This document shows, one piece after another, positions 17,588 to 26,868 of a stretch of 62,550 bases of DNA (position 1 is the first letter of the stretch; each line of letters begins with the position of its first letter). The translations under genes and the position numbers were made by a program. The notes under the pieces were generated by a model. The model was not told the origin of the DNA. It saw only the letters and a list, made by a program, of their open reading frames with translations, and did no database searches. The stretch comes from Alphaproteobacteria bacterium. GTDB lineage: Bacteria; Pseudomonadota; Alphaproteobacteria; Acetobacterales; Acetobacteraceae. Location of the stretch: positions 1 through 62,550 of the forward strand of contig JAFKFI010000059.1 of assembly GCA_017307285.1 (NCBI GenBank), read 5' to 3'.

Positions 17588-19180
17588 ATGATGAAGCGCC
17601 GTACGCTGCTCCAGACCGCCGGCGCGGGCGCCGCTGCGCTCGCTGCCCCGCGCCTCGCACGGGCGCAGAAGGAGCGCGTGCTCAAGTTCATCCCGCAGTC
17701 GGACCTGACGGTGCTCGATCCGATCTGGACCACGGCCTACGTCACGCGCAACCACGGCTACATGATCTTCGACACGCTGTTCGGCACCGACGGCGCGTTG
17801 CAGCCCTCGCCGCAGATGGCGGAGGGCCTCACTGTCGAGAATGACGGCAAGCTGGCGAAGATCGTCCTGCGCGACGGGCTGAAATGGCACGATGGCGAGA
17901 AGGTGCTTGCGCGTGACTGCGTCGCTAGCATTCAGCGCTGGGCCAAGCGGGACGCGTTCGGGCAAACGCTGATCGGCTACACCGACGAACTGAGCGCGCC
18001 CGACGACAAGACCATACAGTTCCGCCTCAAGAAGCCGTTCGCGCTGCTGGCGACTGCACTAGGCAAGTCGCCGACCAACTTCCCCGCGATGATGCCGGAA
18101 CGGCTGGCCAAGACCGACGCCTTCAAGCAGATCACGGAAATGGTCGGCAGCGGCCCGTATCGTTTCAATGCCAAAGAGCGAGTTCCAGGGCACCTCATCG
18201 TCTATGAGCGGTTCGCCGACTATAAGCCGCGCGAGGGTGGTACCCCGGTGTGGACGGCGGGGCCGAAAATCACGCATTTCGACCGGGTCGAGTGGCAGAT
18301 CATACAAGACCCCGCCACCGCCGCCGCCGCGCTGGAAAGCAACGAGGTCGACTGGTGGGAGAATCCCACTGGTGATTTGCTGCCGCTGCTGCGCCGCAAC
18401 GGTCATATCAAGGTCGAGGTGCAAGACCCGACGGGGCTGCTGGGTGCGATGCGGCTCAACCATCTCACCGCGCCGTTCAACAATCCGGCAATCCGCCGCG
18501 CGCTGCTCAAGGCGGTGAACCAGGAGGATTTCACTATCGCGGTGGCCGGCGACGATCCGAAGATGCGTCACGTCCCGACCGGCATCTTCTGTCCCGGCAC
18601 GCCGATGGCAACCGACGCGGGGCTCGACGTGTTCCGGGGCAAGCGCGACTACGACGCGGTGAAGAAGGAGATCGCCGCGGCCGGCTACAAGGGCGAGAAG
18701 GTCGTGCTGCTGGCGCCGACCGATTTTCCGGTGCTCAAGGCATTGGCGGACGTGTGCGCCGACACGATGCAGAAGGCCGGATTGAACGTCGATTATCAGG
18801 CGATGGACTGGGGCTCGGTCGTGCAGCGCCGCGCCAAGAAGGACCCGATCGACCAAGGTGGTTGGAGCGTGTTCAACACGTTCTGGGCGGGGCTCGACCA
18901 ATATAACCCCGTGGGACACGCCTATCTGCGCGGCCAAGGCGAGGCGGGCGGCCAGCCCGGCTGGCCGTCGAGCCCGCGCATCGAGGAGTTGCGCACGCAA
19001 TGGCTCGACGCGCCGGATGTCACGGCGCAAAAGAAGATCGCCGAGGAGATCCAGTTGCAAGCCTTTGTCGACGTGCCGTACATCCCGCTTGGTCAGGTGC
19101 TGATCGCGACGGCGTACCGCGATTCGCTGGCCGGCGTGTTGAACGGATTCGTGCTGTTTTGGAACGTGAAGCGAGTGTAA
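17588..19180 (+). CDS. ABC transporter substrate-binding protein, family 5 (DppA/OppA type), 530 aa
   Basis: The Tat-like signal (MKRRTLLQTAGAGAAALAAP) ends near residue 27. The mature protein has the family 5 layout: VLDPIWTTAYVTRNHGYMIF, LVVENDGKLAKIVLRDGLKWHDG-like segment near 80-100, and a long C-domain. Such proteins bind peptides, opines, nickel or other solutes in the periplasm. No permease or ATPase gene is near, so it is an orphan component. A hairpin follows its stop codon. Confidence 0.9.
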   Translation: MMKRRTLLQTAGAGAAALAAPRLARAQKERVLKFIPQSDLTVLDPIWTTAYVTRNHGYMIFDTLFGTDGALQPSPQMAEGLTVENDGKLAKIVLRDGLKWHDGEKVLARDCVASIQRWAKRDAFGQTLIGYTDELSAPDDKTIQFRLKKPFALLATALGKSPTNFPAMMPERLAKTDAFKQITEMVGSGPYRFNAKERVPGHLIVYERFADYKPREGGTPVWTAGPKITHFDRVEWQIIQDPATAAAALESNEVDWWENPTGDLLPLLRRNGHIKVEVQDPTGLLGAMRLNHLTAPFNNPAIRRALLKAVNQEDFTIAVAGDDPKMRHVPTGIFCPGTPMATDAGLDVFRGKRDYDAVKKEIAAAGYKGEKVVLLAPTDFPVLKALADVCADTMQKAGLNVDYQAMDWGSVVQRRAKKDPIDQGGWSVFNTFWAGLDQYNPVGHAYLRGQGEAGGQPGWPSSPRIEELRTQWLDAPDVTAQKKIAEEIQLQAFVDVPYIPLGQVLIATAYRDSLAGVLNGFVLFWNVKRV

Positions 19181-19198
19181 GGCGGAATGAATTCCGCC
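19181..19198. terminator. Hairpin after the substrate-binding gene
   Basis: GGCGGAA, a TGAA loop and TTCCGCC form a perfect 7-bp stem starting right after the stop codon of the substrate-binding gene. No T-run follows, so it may be a weak terminator or a copy of a dispersed palindromic repeat. It lies in the convergent gap before the Rieske oxygenase gene. Confidence 0.4.
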
Positions 19199-19221
19199 CT
19201 ACAAGTCGCGGAGGCCGGAAT

Positions 19222-20595
19222 TCATTTCGCCACCTCGCGGGCTGGAACCGGCGGAGCGGCTTCCTGATCGAAACGCCCGAGCTCGTGCCCGAACCGCTCC
19301 GCCATCACTTCTGAGAATGGCAGCGAGCCCGGAGCGACGATCGCGCCCGAGCGCACGCGATACGCGGCCGGGAGGCGTGCGGCCTCCGGCGCCCGGCCCT
19401 CGCGGAGATCGCGGGCCAACTGCAGCATCAGCCGGCGGAACTGCACAACGCCTGCGTCCGTTGGTCCAAGCTGCTCGCGGGTCCGGTCGGCGATGCGGCC
19501 CTGGCTGTCCTGGATCGCGGCGTCCTGCTCGGAGATGCCCTTGATGCCGGTGAAATTCTCCCGCTTCTGCATATCGCGGTCGAGCATGTATTCGTTCTCG
19601 CGATTGCGCAGGGGCTTCCAGTTGGCGTCTACCTCGGCATGGATCGAAGCGCCGCCCTTGTAGGAATTGCGCTCAGCCTCGCTGATCGGGCGCTCAGGGT
19701 TCCAGGTGTAGGTATAGACCCAGCAGTTTTCGTCGTCGATTGGCACCCAGGTTTGGCCGTGATAGTTCTCGCCGCGCGCGGTGCCCGGCGCATAGCCGTG
19801 ATTGGGCAGCAAGTACTGCGCGATGCGCCAGTACAGTGCGCCGTCATCCGCGTGGCGCGCGGCACCGAGCAACAAGCCGGCGTCGTGCTTGACGACGGTG
19901 TAGCGCGGCGCGCCGTCGTTCTGCATCCAGCGGATCTGGTTCTGTCCCATCGTGCGCGCCGAATATCCCTTGGTCATGTCGGCGATCACGTCGCGCAATG
20001 CGGCTTCCTCGCGCGCCACGGGAGCGTGCAGGAAAGAGAAATGCGCGGTGTCGATGCCGCCCTCGGCGGCCTGCGCCCAGTTGCATTCCTGCAATTTCTT
20101 GGCGACGAAGCGATGCGCCGGCGGCAGCAGCGCGAACTCCATCTCGGGCAGTTCCGGCATCGCATCAGGTGGTCCGAGAAAGGCCCAGACGAACTCGCCC
20201 CATTCCCGCGTCGGATAGGCAGTCAGATGCACTTTGCTCCGCAGCTTCTCGTAGCCGCTGGCGCCACGTGGCATCGTCGGGAGATCGACGCAACTGCCGT
20301 TCACGTCGAACTTCCACCCGTGATAGGCGCAACGGATCCCGCATTCCTCGTTGCGTCCGAAAAAGAGGCTGGCGCCTCGATGTGGACAGCGGGAATCGAC
20401 CAGGCCGACACGGCCCTCGCTGTCTCGGAAGGCGATGAGGTCCTCGCCGAGCAGCCGCACGCGCATCGGTGGCCCATCGCGCTCCGGCAACTCCCGCGAC
20501 AGCAGCGCCGGGATCCAGAAGCGGCGGAACAACTCGCCCATTGCCGTGCCAGGCCCGGTCCGCGTTAGCATCTCGTTCTGCGCCCTACTCAGCAT
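19222..20595 (-). CDS. Rieske non-heme iron oxygenase, alpha subunit, 457 aa
   Basis: The Rieske [2Fe-2S] site is CPHRG (Cys70, His72) and CAYHGW (Cys89, His92). The catalytic iron site is in GGIDTAHFSFLH (His185, His190). Length and pattern fit the phthalate 4,5-dioxygenase/vanillate demethylase type of single-component oxygenase. ATG 20595 has a GGGAGC ribosome site; further upstream codons are antisense to the thioesterase-like gene. A reductase partner gene is absent here. It would hydroxylate or demethylate an aromatic or related ring. Confidence 0.9.
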   Translation of the reverse strand: MLSRAQNEMLTRTGPGTAMGELFRRFWIPALLSRELPERDGPPMRVRLLGEDLIAFRDSEGRVGLVDSRCPHRGASLFFGRNEECGIRCAYHGWKFDVNGSCVDLPTMPRGASGYEKLRSKVHLTAYPTREWGEFVWAFLGPPDAMPELPEMEFALLPPAHRFVAKKLQECNWAQAAEGGIDTAHFSFLHAPVAREEAALRDVIADMTKGYSARTMGQNQIRWMQNDGAPRYTVVKHDAGLLLGAARHADDGALYWRIAQYLLPNHGYAPGTARGENYHGQTWVPIDDENCWVYTYTWNPERPISEAERNSYKGGASIHAEVDANWKPLRNRENEYMLDRDMQKRENFTGIKGISEQDAAIQDSQGRIADRTREQLGPTDAGVVQFRRLMLQLARDLREGRAPEAARLPAAYRVRSGAIVAPGSLPFSEVMAERFGHELGRFDQEAAPPVPAREVAK

Positions 20596-20703
20596 GGTCG
20601 CTGCTCCCGCGTTCTTCCGGCGCATTGTGACCGCAGCATGAGGCCGCTTGGCAAGTCCGCCCCTGCCGGTATCCTGCGCGGGTCGAACCAAAAAAGGCGA
20701 CCG

Positions 20704-21594
20704 ATGATCGAGCTCCTGATGGGTAGCGTGCAGAATTGGGAGTGCGACATCATGGGCCACATGAATGTGCGGCACTATCTCACGCGGTGCCGCGCGGCGC
20801 TTGGTGCACTCGGGATCGAGCTCGGCGTAGGTCCGGCCGAGTTACGCGCGCGAGGCTTGCGCTGGAGGCCTCGGGATCAGCATATCCGTTTCGCCCGCGA
20901 GATGCCGCCTGGCACGCCATTTACCATTCGCGGCGGTGTGGTCGCGCGGGGCGGTGCGGAGTTCCGCGTGTATCTGGAAATCCACAACAGCGCCACGGAA
21001 TCGGTCGCGACGACGCTCGTGCAGGACGTGGCCTTGGTCGGCGATGGCGGTCTTCCGACTGGAATCGCGGCGCGTGCAGAGCGGCTCATGGTGACGGTGC
21101 CTGATTACGCCGCCGCGCGTGGCCTGTCCCTCACTACCCGAGGCGACCCGCTCCCGATGGAGCGCGCACTCGCACTTGGGCTGCGGCGGATCCACCGTGG
21201 AGCGGTGACACCCGAGGATGCCGACACGAACGGGCTGATGCGCTCGGAGAGTGTCGTCGCCCGGATATGGGACGGACTGCCGCATTTGGCCGAGCGGCCG
21301 CAACCGAACGTCGACGGGAAACGGTTGGGGGGCGCGGCGTTGGAGCAGCGGTTCGTCTATCGCGCGGCCGCACGTCTCGGCGACATTGTCGAAATCCGCA
21401 GCGGATTGCGCGCCGTCGGCGGCAAGACCAGCGAGTGGTGCCACTTCCTCTACAACGCCGAAACTGGCGAGCTCATCGCGTCGGCGGCGGTGGTCGGGGT
21501 GGCGTTCGACCTCGCCACCCGCAAGTCCGTTACGTTGGATGAGGATACTTTACGCCGATTGCAGGCGCAGGTGGTACCGGGGCTCGCGGTCTAG
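20704..21594 (+). CDS. Double-hotdog acyl-CoA thioesterase-like protein, 296 aa
   Basis: The start NWECDIMGHMNVRHYLTRC carries the hotdog thioesterase signature (D-x-x-GHxN), and a second hotdog module is seen from about residue 160 (RIHRGAVTPEDADTNGLMRS), so two modules lie in one chain. Members hydrolyse acyl-CoA esters. ATG 20704 fits the start of the first fold. It is divergent from the Rieske gene and ends next to a convergent short-chain dehydrogenase gene. The chain type of the substrate is unknown. Confidence 0.75.
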   Translation: MIELLMGSVQNWECDIMGHMNVRHYLTRCRAALGALGIELGVGPAELRARGLRWRPRDQHIRFAREMPPGTPFTIRGGVVARGGAEFRVYLEIHNSATESVATTLVQDVALVGDGGLPTGIAARAERLMVTVPDYAAARGLSLTTRGDPLPMERALALGLRRIHRGAVTPEDADTNGLMRSESVVARIWDGLPHLAERPQPNVDGKRLGGAALEQRFVYRAAARLGDIVEIRSGLRAVGGKTSEWCHFLYNAETGELIASAAVVGVAFDLATRKSVTLDEDTLRRLQAQVVPGLAV

Positions 21595-22361
21595 CGCCAG
21601 CCGCCGCCACCGTTCACGTATACCGTATCGGCCGTCATGTAGGGGCAAGCGTCGGAGCACATGAACAGCACCAGCTCGCCGATCTCCTCCGGCTCCCCGA
21701 AGCGCTTCATCGGCACATCGTCGCGAAACCGCTGCACCACCTCGGGCGCGGTCTGCGCCGCCGCCTGGAAGGGAGTGTTGATCGGGCCGGGGGAAACCGA
21801 CAGGCAACGAATGCCGCGATCGGCAAACTCGCGGGCGACACCGAGCGTCATTGTCAGCACCGCACCCTTCGCCGAAGCGTAGTGCACCGAGGTTCCCGGC
21901 CCGCCGCGCTTGTGCGACATGCTGGCGACGTTGACGATCACGCCGTGGCCGTTCTCCAGCATGTGCGGCAGGATAGCCTGCATTCCGTAGAACACGCCCT
22001 TGACGTTGAGGTCGAACGTCTTGTCGAACAGCGCGTCGTCGATTTCGAGGAACTTCGACCGGCGCAGCGCCGCACCCGCCGAGTTGAACTCGAATTGCAC
22101 CGTGCCGAACTCCTCGATGGCGCGGCGCACCATGTCCGTCACCTGCTCGCGCGATGTCACGTCGGTCGGCACGACGAGCGACTTGGCGCCGAGCTGCGTG
22201 ACCTGCTCGCCGGTGCGGCGCGCGCCCTCGGTGTCGATGTCGGCGGAGACCACGTTGGCGCCCTCGCGCGCGAAGATCAGGGCGGTGGCGCGGCCGATGC
22301 CGCTCGCCGCACCGGTGATGATGACGGTCTTGCCGCGGAAATAATCGGGGGTCTTGGGCAT
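21591..22361 (-). CDS. Short-chain dehydrogenase/reductase (1), 256 aa
   Basis: It is a classical SDR with the cofactor motif TGAASGIG (16-23), ADIDTEG after strand 2 (NAD preference is likely), Ser147 and YASAK (Tyr161, Lys165). The usual NNAG is FNSAG here, a small change. The C-terminal VNGGGGWR is normal. It is followed on the same strand, in the upstream direction, by a second SDR gene 13 bases away; both probably belong to one transcript with the isomerase and hydratase genes. Confidence 0.9.
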   Translation of the reverse strand: MPKTPDYFRGKTVIITGAASGIGRATALIFAREGANVVSADIDTEGARRTGEQVTQLGAKSLVVPTDVTSREQVTDMVRRAIEEFGTVQFEFNSAGAALRRSKFLEIDDALFDKTFDLNVKGVFYGMQAILPHMLENGHGVIVNVASMSHKRGGPGTSVHYASAKGAVLTMTLGVAREFADRGIRCLSVSPGPINTPFQAAAQTAPEVVQRFRDDVPMKRFGEPEEIGELVLFMCSDACPYMTADTVYVNGGGGWR

Positions 22362-22374
22362 CGTGCTCTCCTGG

Positions 22375-23127
22375 TCAGCCGACGTACGTGCCGCCGTTCA
22401 CGTCGATCAGCGCGCCGGACATGTAGCTCGCGGCCGGCGTGCAGAGGAAGGCAATCACCCATGCCAGCTCCTCGGGCCTGCCCATGCGCTGCATCGGCAG
22501 TTGCGGCGCGAGATTGAAGCCGGTCGTCATGGGCGTCTGCACCGGCCCAGGCGCCACGCCGTTCACCAGCACGCCGCGCCCCACCGCATTGCGCGACAGC
22601 AACTTTATCAGTGCGTGCACTGCGCCCTTGGAGGCGGAGTAGTCCGGCGGCGTGTTGGGCGAGGTGCCGCCGGTGCGCCCCGCCACCGAGCCGATCAGCA
22701 CGATGGAGCCGCCGCCCTGATCGGCCATATGGTCGATCGCCAAGGTTGCAAGTTGCAGCGGCACGCGAATGTTGATGTCCATGACCCGATGGAAGCGGTC
22801 GCGCCAGTTCCTATCCTCGCGCCACGGCCGTCCCTCCAGAATCGCGGCGCAATGCGCCAGCGCGTGCAGCCGGTCGCCGGCGACCAACTGAGCGAGAAAC
22901 GCATCGTCGGTGAGGTCGCCCTGCAATTCCGTGCACGCCGCACCGAACGCCTCCACTTCCGCGCGCGTCTCGCCGAGCGGCGCCCGGTCGGTGACGACCA
23001 GCTCCGCGCCAAGCTGTGCGAGAACGCTCGCCGTGGCCCGGCCAATGCCGCTGGCCGCGCCCGTGACCAGAGCGCGTCGCCCTTGCATGTTGAGCGCGGC
23101 GGGCAGGGGTGGCGCTGAGATTGCCAT
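22375..23127 (-). CDS. Short-chain dehydrogenase/reductase (2), 250 aa
   Basis: The cofactor motif TGAASGIG (22-29), Asp47 after strand 2, and the catalytic Tyr163 and Lys167 (YSASK) are present, with DVNGGTYVG at the end. The NNAG motif is changed to AHCAAIL. It stands one base from the HCCA-isomerase-like gene upstream. The two SDRs differ clearly in sequence and so are not a recent duplication. The substrate is probably a hydroxyacyl intermediate, by context only. Confidence 0.88.
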   Translation of the reverse strand: MAISAPPLPAALNMQGRRALVTGAASGIGRATASVLAQLGAELVVTDRAPLGETRAEVEAFGAACTELQGDLTDDAFLAQLVAGDRLHALAHCAAILEGRPWREDRNWRDRFHRVMDINIRVPLQLATLAIDHMADQGGGSIVLIGSVAGRTGGTSPNTPPDYSASKGAVHALIKLLSRNAVGRGVLVNGVAPGPVQTPMTTGFNLAPQLPMQRMGRPEELAWVIAFLCTPAASYMSGALIDVNGGTYVG

Positions 23128-23128
23128 G

Positions 23129-23740
23129 TTACTCTCCTCCTCTCGCGAGCTTGTCCTCGACGAACTCCAGCCGGTCCTGGCCCCAGAAGATTTCGTCGCC
23201 GATCACATAGCTCGGTGCGCCGAACACGCCTCGCGCAAGGGCGGCCTCGGTGTCCGCCTTGCGCCGCGCGAGCCATTGCGGATCGGCGCCGAGCCGTGTC
23301 ACGGCATCAGCGTCGAGCCCGACATCGCGGATCAGCGCGGCGAGTGTCGCGGGATCGCCAGTGTCCCGCTCCTCCTGCCACAACGCGCGCAGCACGCGAT
23401 GCGCCAGCTTGATCGCCGGCGCATCGCCGATCGTCTCGCGGACGGCGATGACGCAACACGCCGCCGGCAGCTCGTTGGCGGGGAAGTGTTTCGGCTGAAT
23501 GTGGATCGGCTCGCCCAGTCGCTCTCGCCAACGGCGCAGCTCCATCAGCCGGTAGGCCTGACGCTGCGGCGCGCGCTTGGGCAGCGGCAAGCCGCCGGAA
23601 GCCGGGAAGATGGCGGAGAAATCGACGGGCCAGATGCGGATGCTGGCGCCGTGCTTCGCCGCCATCGCCTCGATGCGCGCAGCACCTAGATGCGTCCACG
23701 GCGAGTTGAGCGAGGCGTAGTAGTCGATGTGCTGCGGCAT
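23129..23740 (-). CDS. 2-hydroxychromene-2-carboxylate isomerase-like protein (DsbA fold), 203 aa
   Basis: It starts DYYASLNSPWTHLGAARIEA, where Ser13-Pro14 takes the place of the redox CxxC, as in glutathione-dependent HCCA isomerases (kappa-class GST fold). The tail has GVFGAPSYVIGDEIFWGQDR, the family's cis-Pro and ending. In naphthalene breakdown this enzyme isomerises HCCA. Since no other naphthalene genes are here, a related reaction is more likely. ATG 23740 lies 8 bases after the stop of the upstream hydratase gene. Confidence 0.83.
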   Translation of the reverse strand: MPQHIDYYASLNSPWTHLGAARIEAMAAKHGASIRIWPVDFSAIFPASGGLPLPKRAPQRQAYRLMELRRWRERLGEPIHIQPKHFPANELPAACCVIAVRETIGDAPAIKLAHRVLRALWQEERDTGDPATLAALIRDVGLDADAVTRLGADPQWLARRKADTEAALARGVFGAPSYVIGDEIFWGQDRLEFVEDKLARGGE

Positions 23741-23748
23741 CGGGCGGC

Positions 23749-24528
23749 CTACTTGTTCTGCCAGTTCGGCTTGCGCTTCTCGGCAAACGCCTTGGGGCCT
23801 TCGACGTAGTCCTGGCTCTCCGCGTTCTCCTTCTGCGCCGGATAGGCCGTGCGCAGCGCCTGCTGGAGTGTGGGCTCGTCCAGTCCTCGATATGCCGCCT
23901 GCTTCGAGGCCCGCACCGCCTTGGGCGAGCATTCGAGAATGAGCGCCGCCCAACGCTTCGCTCCCTCCAGCGCCTGCCCCACCGGCACCACCTCGTTGAC
24001 GAAGCCGAGCTCCTTGCCCTCGGCCGCGGGGACGCGGCGGCCGGTGAGGATCATGCCCATCGCCTGCTTGCGCGGGATCATGCGGGGCAGCCGATGCACG
24101 CCGCCGGCCCCGGCGTTCAGCCCGACGCGCGGCTCGGGCAACGCAAACACGGCGTTGTCCGAGGCGACGATGATGTCGCAGGCGAGCGCGATCTCGAACC
24201 CGCCGCCCATCGCAACCCCGTTCACCGCCGCGATCACCGGCTTGTCGAGGTCGAAGCGCGAGGTCAGCCCGGCAAAGCCGTTGCGCGTCGGCGGCCCGCG
24301 CCGGCCCGCCGCCTGCACCTTGAGGTCGTTGCCAGCCGAGAATGCCCGATCGCCAGCGCCGGTGACAATGGCCACCCACAGATCGTCGCGCGCGGCGAAC
24401 TCGTCCCACACCTTCTCGAGTTCCTGATGCGCGTCGCTGTGCAGTGCGTTCATCACCTCCGGGCGGTTGAGCGTGACGATGCGCACGCGGCCCTCGTCGG
24501 CAACCTTGCAGAATTGGTACTCAGCCAT
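23749..24528 (-). CDS. Enoyl-CoA hydratase family protein (2), 259 aa
   Basis: This crotonase keeps both catalytic glutamates: Glu112 in GGGFEIALACD and Glu132 in LPEPRVGLNAG. The oxyanion segments are SAGNDLK (64-70) and AVNGVAMGGG (101-110). It is thus the best candidate for a true enoyl-CoA hydratase here. ATG 24528 is preceded by AAGGGGAAAC; a GTG at 24549 overlaps the upstream CoA-transferase stop but lacks that site. Its C-terminal EGPKAFAEKRKPNW is typical. Confidence 0.9.
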   Translation of the reverse strand: MAEYQFCKVADEGRVRIVTLNRPEVMNALHSDAHQELEKVWDEFAARDDLWVAIVTGAGDRAFSAGNDLKVQAAGRRGPPTRNGFAGLTSRFDLDKPVIAAVNGVAMGGGFEIALACDIIVASDNAVFALPEPRVGLNAGAGGVHRLPRMIPRKQAMGMILTGRRVPAAEGKELGFVNEVVPVGQALEGAKRWAALILECSPKAVRASKQAAYRGLDEPTLQQALRTAYPAQKENAESQDYVEGPKAFAEKRKPNWQNK

Positions 24529-24545
24529 GATCCGTTTCCCCTTCA

Positions 24546-25748
24546 TCACCCGATCACGCCCGCCGCGCGCAGCGAGCGGATTTCCTCGGCACCGTAGCCC
24601 GCGGACCGCAGCACGTCATCGCTGTGCTCGCCGACTTTCGGCGCGTGACGCGGCGCGACCTTCTCCTGGCCGCCAATCCAGAACGGGCTGGTCACGGTCA
24701 GCAGGTCGTCGCCCGCGAACGGCACCAGCGCGCCGCTCACGCGCATCTGCTCGTCATGCGGAATGTCCTCCATCTCGGCGACGATGCCGAACACGAGCCC
24801 GCTCGCGTCGAGGATGGCGCGCCATTCCGCCAGCGGCTTGGCCGCGAAGATCGCATCGAGGGCGGCGACCAGATCGTGCGCGTGCTCGGCGCGGCTCTGC
24901 ATCGTGGCGAAGCGCGGGTCGTGCAGCAACCCCGACGCCATCGCCTTCTGAAACACGCCCCAACGCCGGTCGTCGTGCACTATCGAGAGCAGGAGCCACC
25001 GCCCATCGGCGCAGCGATAGTGGTTGCGCAATGGTGCCGTCGAGTCCGCGCGCGCCGGCTGCACCGCGACCGCCTCGCCGCACAACGTCGCCTGCACCGA
25101 GCAGCCATTCGCCCACAGCCCGTTCATCAAAAGCGACGAGCCGACATGCAGGCCGCGCCCGGTGCGCTCGCGCTGATACAGCGCCGTGACGATCGCCGCG
25201 TACATCGCCGTCGCCGACGGATGGTCGCCCATGCCGGCCAAGGAGCGCGCCGGTGTGGCATCCTCGCCCGAGCGGACGAGATGCATCAGCCCCGAGCGCG
25301 CCCACCACGCAGTCGCGTCGAAGCCCGGCTTGTCCACCTCCGGCCCGGTCTCGCCGTAGCCGGTAAAGGAGCCGTAGATGAGCCGATCGTTCAACGGTGC
25401 CAGATCGTCGTAGGTGATCCTCAGCTGCCGGCGCACGCGGGGCGGATAGTTCGTGATGAACACGTCGGCCTCGCGCACAAGCCGGCGCAGCACGTCCTGC
25501 CCGGCCTCGGTCGCGAGATTGAGTGCCAGGCTCTTCTTGTTGCGCGCGTCCAGCACCCAGTTGGGGCTCACCGGATGAACGTGGCCGGGCGGGGTCTGGA
25601 CTCGGGTGCGATAGGGGTCGCCCTTGCCCGGCGGCTCGATCTTCACCACCTCGGCGCCGAAATCCGACATTACCGTGGCCGCCGCCGGCCCGGCGATGTA
25701 GCTCGCGCAGTCGATCACCTTCAGCCCCTCGAACAGACGCTCGGCCAA
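24546..25748 (-). CDS. Family III (CaiB/BaiF) CoA-transferase (2), 400 aa
   Basis: The features are GLKVIDCASYIAGPAAATVMS, EVVKIEPPGKGDP, DARNKKSLALNL, and Asp175 in AGMGDHPSATAMYA, the catalytic position. I set the start at TTG 25748, which has a GGGGAAGGAGCG ribosome site 7 bases upstream; no ATG or GTG fits, and a longer frame would overlap the divergent monooxygenase gene. It heads a minus-strand group with the hydratase, isomerase and two SDR genes, which reads as one degradation operon. Confidence 0.86.
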   Translation of the reverse strand: MAERLFEGLKVIDCASYIAGPAAATVMSDFGAEVVKIEPPGKGDPYRTRVQTPPGHVHPVSPNWVLDARNKKSLALNLATEAGQDVLRRLVREADVFITNYPPRVRRQLRITYDDLAPLNDRLIYGSFTGYGETGPEVDKPGFDATAWWARSGLMHLVRSGEDATPARSLAGMGDHPSATAMYAAIVTALYQRERTGRGLHVGSSLLMNGLWANGCSVQATLCGEAVAVQPARADSTAPLRNHYRCADGRWLLLSIVHDDRRWGVFQKAMASGLLHDPRFATMQSRAEHAHDLVAALDAIFAAKPLAEWRAILDASGLVFGIVAEMEDIPHDEQMRVSGALVPFAGDDLLTVTSPFWIGGQEKVAPRHAPKVGEHSDDVLRSAGYGAEEIRSLRAAGVIG

Positions 25749-25872
25749 GCTCTCGCTCCTTCCCCATGCTTGCGGTGCAACACTCGACGATGCCCGCGAT
25801 CCCGGCAAGGGCGCGGTTGACAGGTCCAACGTTCGGGCCGGGAATAGGCGGATAATTGGGAGGGCGCCGCGC

Positions 25873-26868
25873 ATGAAGGTCGGCATGTTCGTGACCCTGG
25901 AATGGGAGGCGGCGAATGACGACGGGCGCCATCTGCCGAACCTAATCGAACAGGTGAGAGCCGCGAAGGACGCCGGATTCTCCGCCCTATGGCTGCCGCA
26001 GCATTTCGTCAGCGGCCCCGCCATGCGCCAGCTCGCTACATCGCCGATGCTCGGCCTCTTGGCCGGAATCGCGGAGGGGATGACGCTGGGAACGGCGGTG
26101 CTGCTGCTGCCGATGCTCAACCCCGTGCTGCTCGCCGAGGAGGCGGCGACCATCGACCATCTCACGGACGGAAAGTTCATCCTCGGCGTCGGGCTCGGCT
26201 ACCGCGATCACGAGTTCCAGGCGCTCGGCATCGAGCGTCGCTCCCGCGTGCCGCGCTTCCGCGAATACATCGAGGCGATGCGTCGGCTGTGGTCGGAGGA
26301 GCGCGTCACGTTCCACGGCAAGTTTTACCACTTCGACGACATCGGCCTGAGCCTGCGCCCGAGGAACCCGGCGGGAATCCCGGTCTGGATTGGGAGCACC
26401 GTCGATAGCGGCGTCAAGCGCGCCGCCGAGATCGGCGACTCGTGGACCGGTGCCGGCGCAATGGGCATGGCGGAGATGAAGCACTGGTGGGGCTTGTTCC
26501 ACGACACGCGCACCGCCCTTGGCAAGCCGCTCGACTATCCGCGCCAGGTGTCGCGCGAGTGCTTCTGCGGCCCCGATATGGCGACGGCGATCGCGGTCGC
26601 GAAAGGCCCGATCGCGGCGAAATACACGCGCTATGCCGGGTACGGCTTCGGCGGCTTCGATGGTTCGGCGGACGATGCGGCGTTCATGCAATTCGCGCGG
26701 GACCGGTTCGTGGTTGGCGACGAGGCGTTCGTGCGCGACGAGCTGCAGCGCTATCGCGACGAGCTTGGCGCCACCGAGTTCCGCTTCCGCATGTTCTGGC
26801 CCGGCCTGCCGCAATCGGAGGTGCTGGCCAGCATCCGTCGCATCGGCCGCATCGCGGCGACCCTATGA
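25873..26868 (+). CDS. LLM-class (luciferase-like) flavin-dependent oxidoreductase, 331 aa
   Basis: This is a TIM-barrel flavin monooxygenase-type protein, with MKVGMFVTLEWE at the start, FSALWLPQHF, a GTAVLLLPMLNPVLLAEEAA strand-helix and GKFILGVGLGYRDHEFQALG, the standard bacterial luciferase-like family order. It uses reduced flavin (FMNH2 or F420 types exist). The gene overlaps the amidase start by ATGA, so the two are coupled. It is divergent from the CoA-transferase operon with about 125 bp between, which likely holds both promoters. Confidence 0.87.
   Translation: MKVGMFVTLEWEAANDDGRHLPNLIEQVRAAKDAGFSALWLPQHFVSGPAMRQLATSPMLGLLAGIAEGMTLGTAVLLLPMLNPVLLAEEAATIDHLTDGKFILGVGLGYRDHEFQALGIERRSRVPRFREYIEAMRRLWSEERVTFHGKFYHFDDIGLSLRPRNPAGIPVWIGSTVDSGVKRAAEIGDSWTGAGAMGMAEMKHWWGLFHDTRTALGKPLDYPRQVSRECFCGPDMATAIAVAKGPIAAKYTRYAGYGFGGFDGSADDAAFMQFARDRFVVGDEAFVRDELQRYRDELGATEFRFRMFWPGLPQSEVLASIRRIGRIAATL

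Noticed and set aside
18059-19060. A long antisense frame within the substrate-binding gene
   Set aside because: The plus-strand protein has a signal peptide and the full family pattern, so the antisense frame is a shadow.
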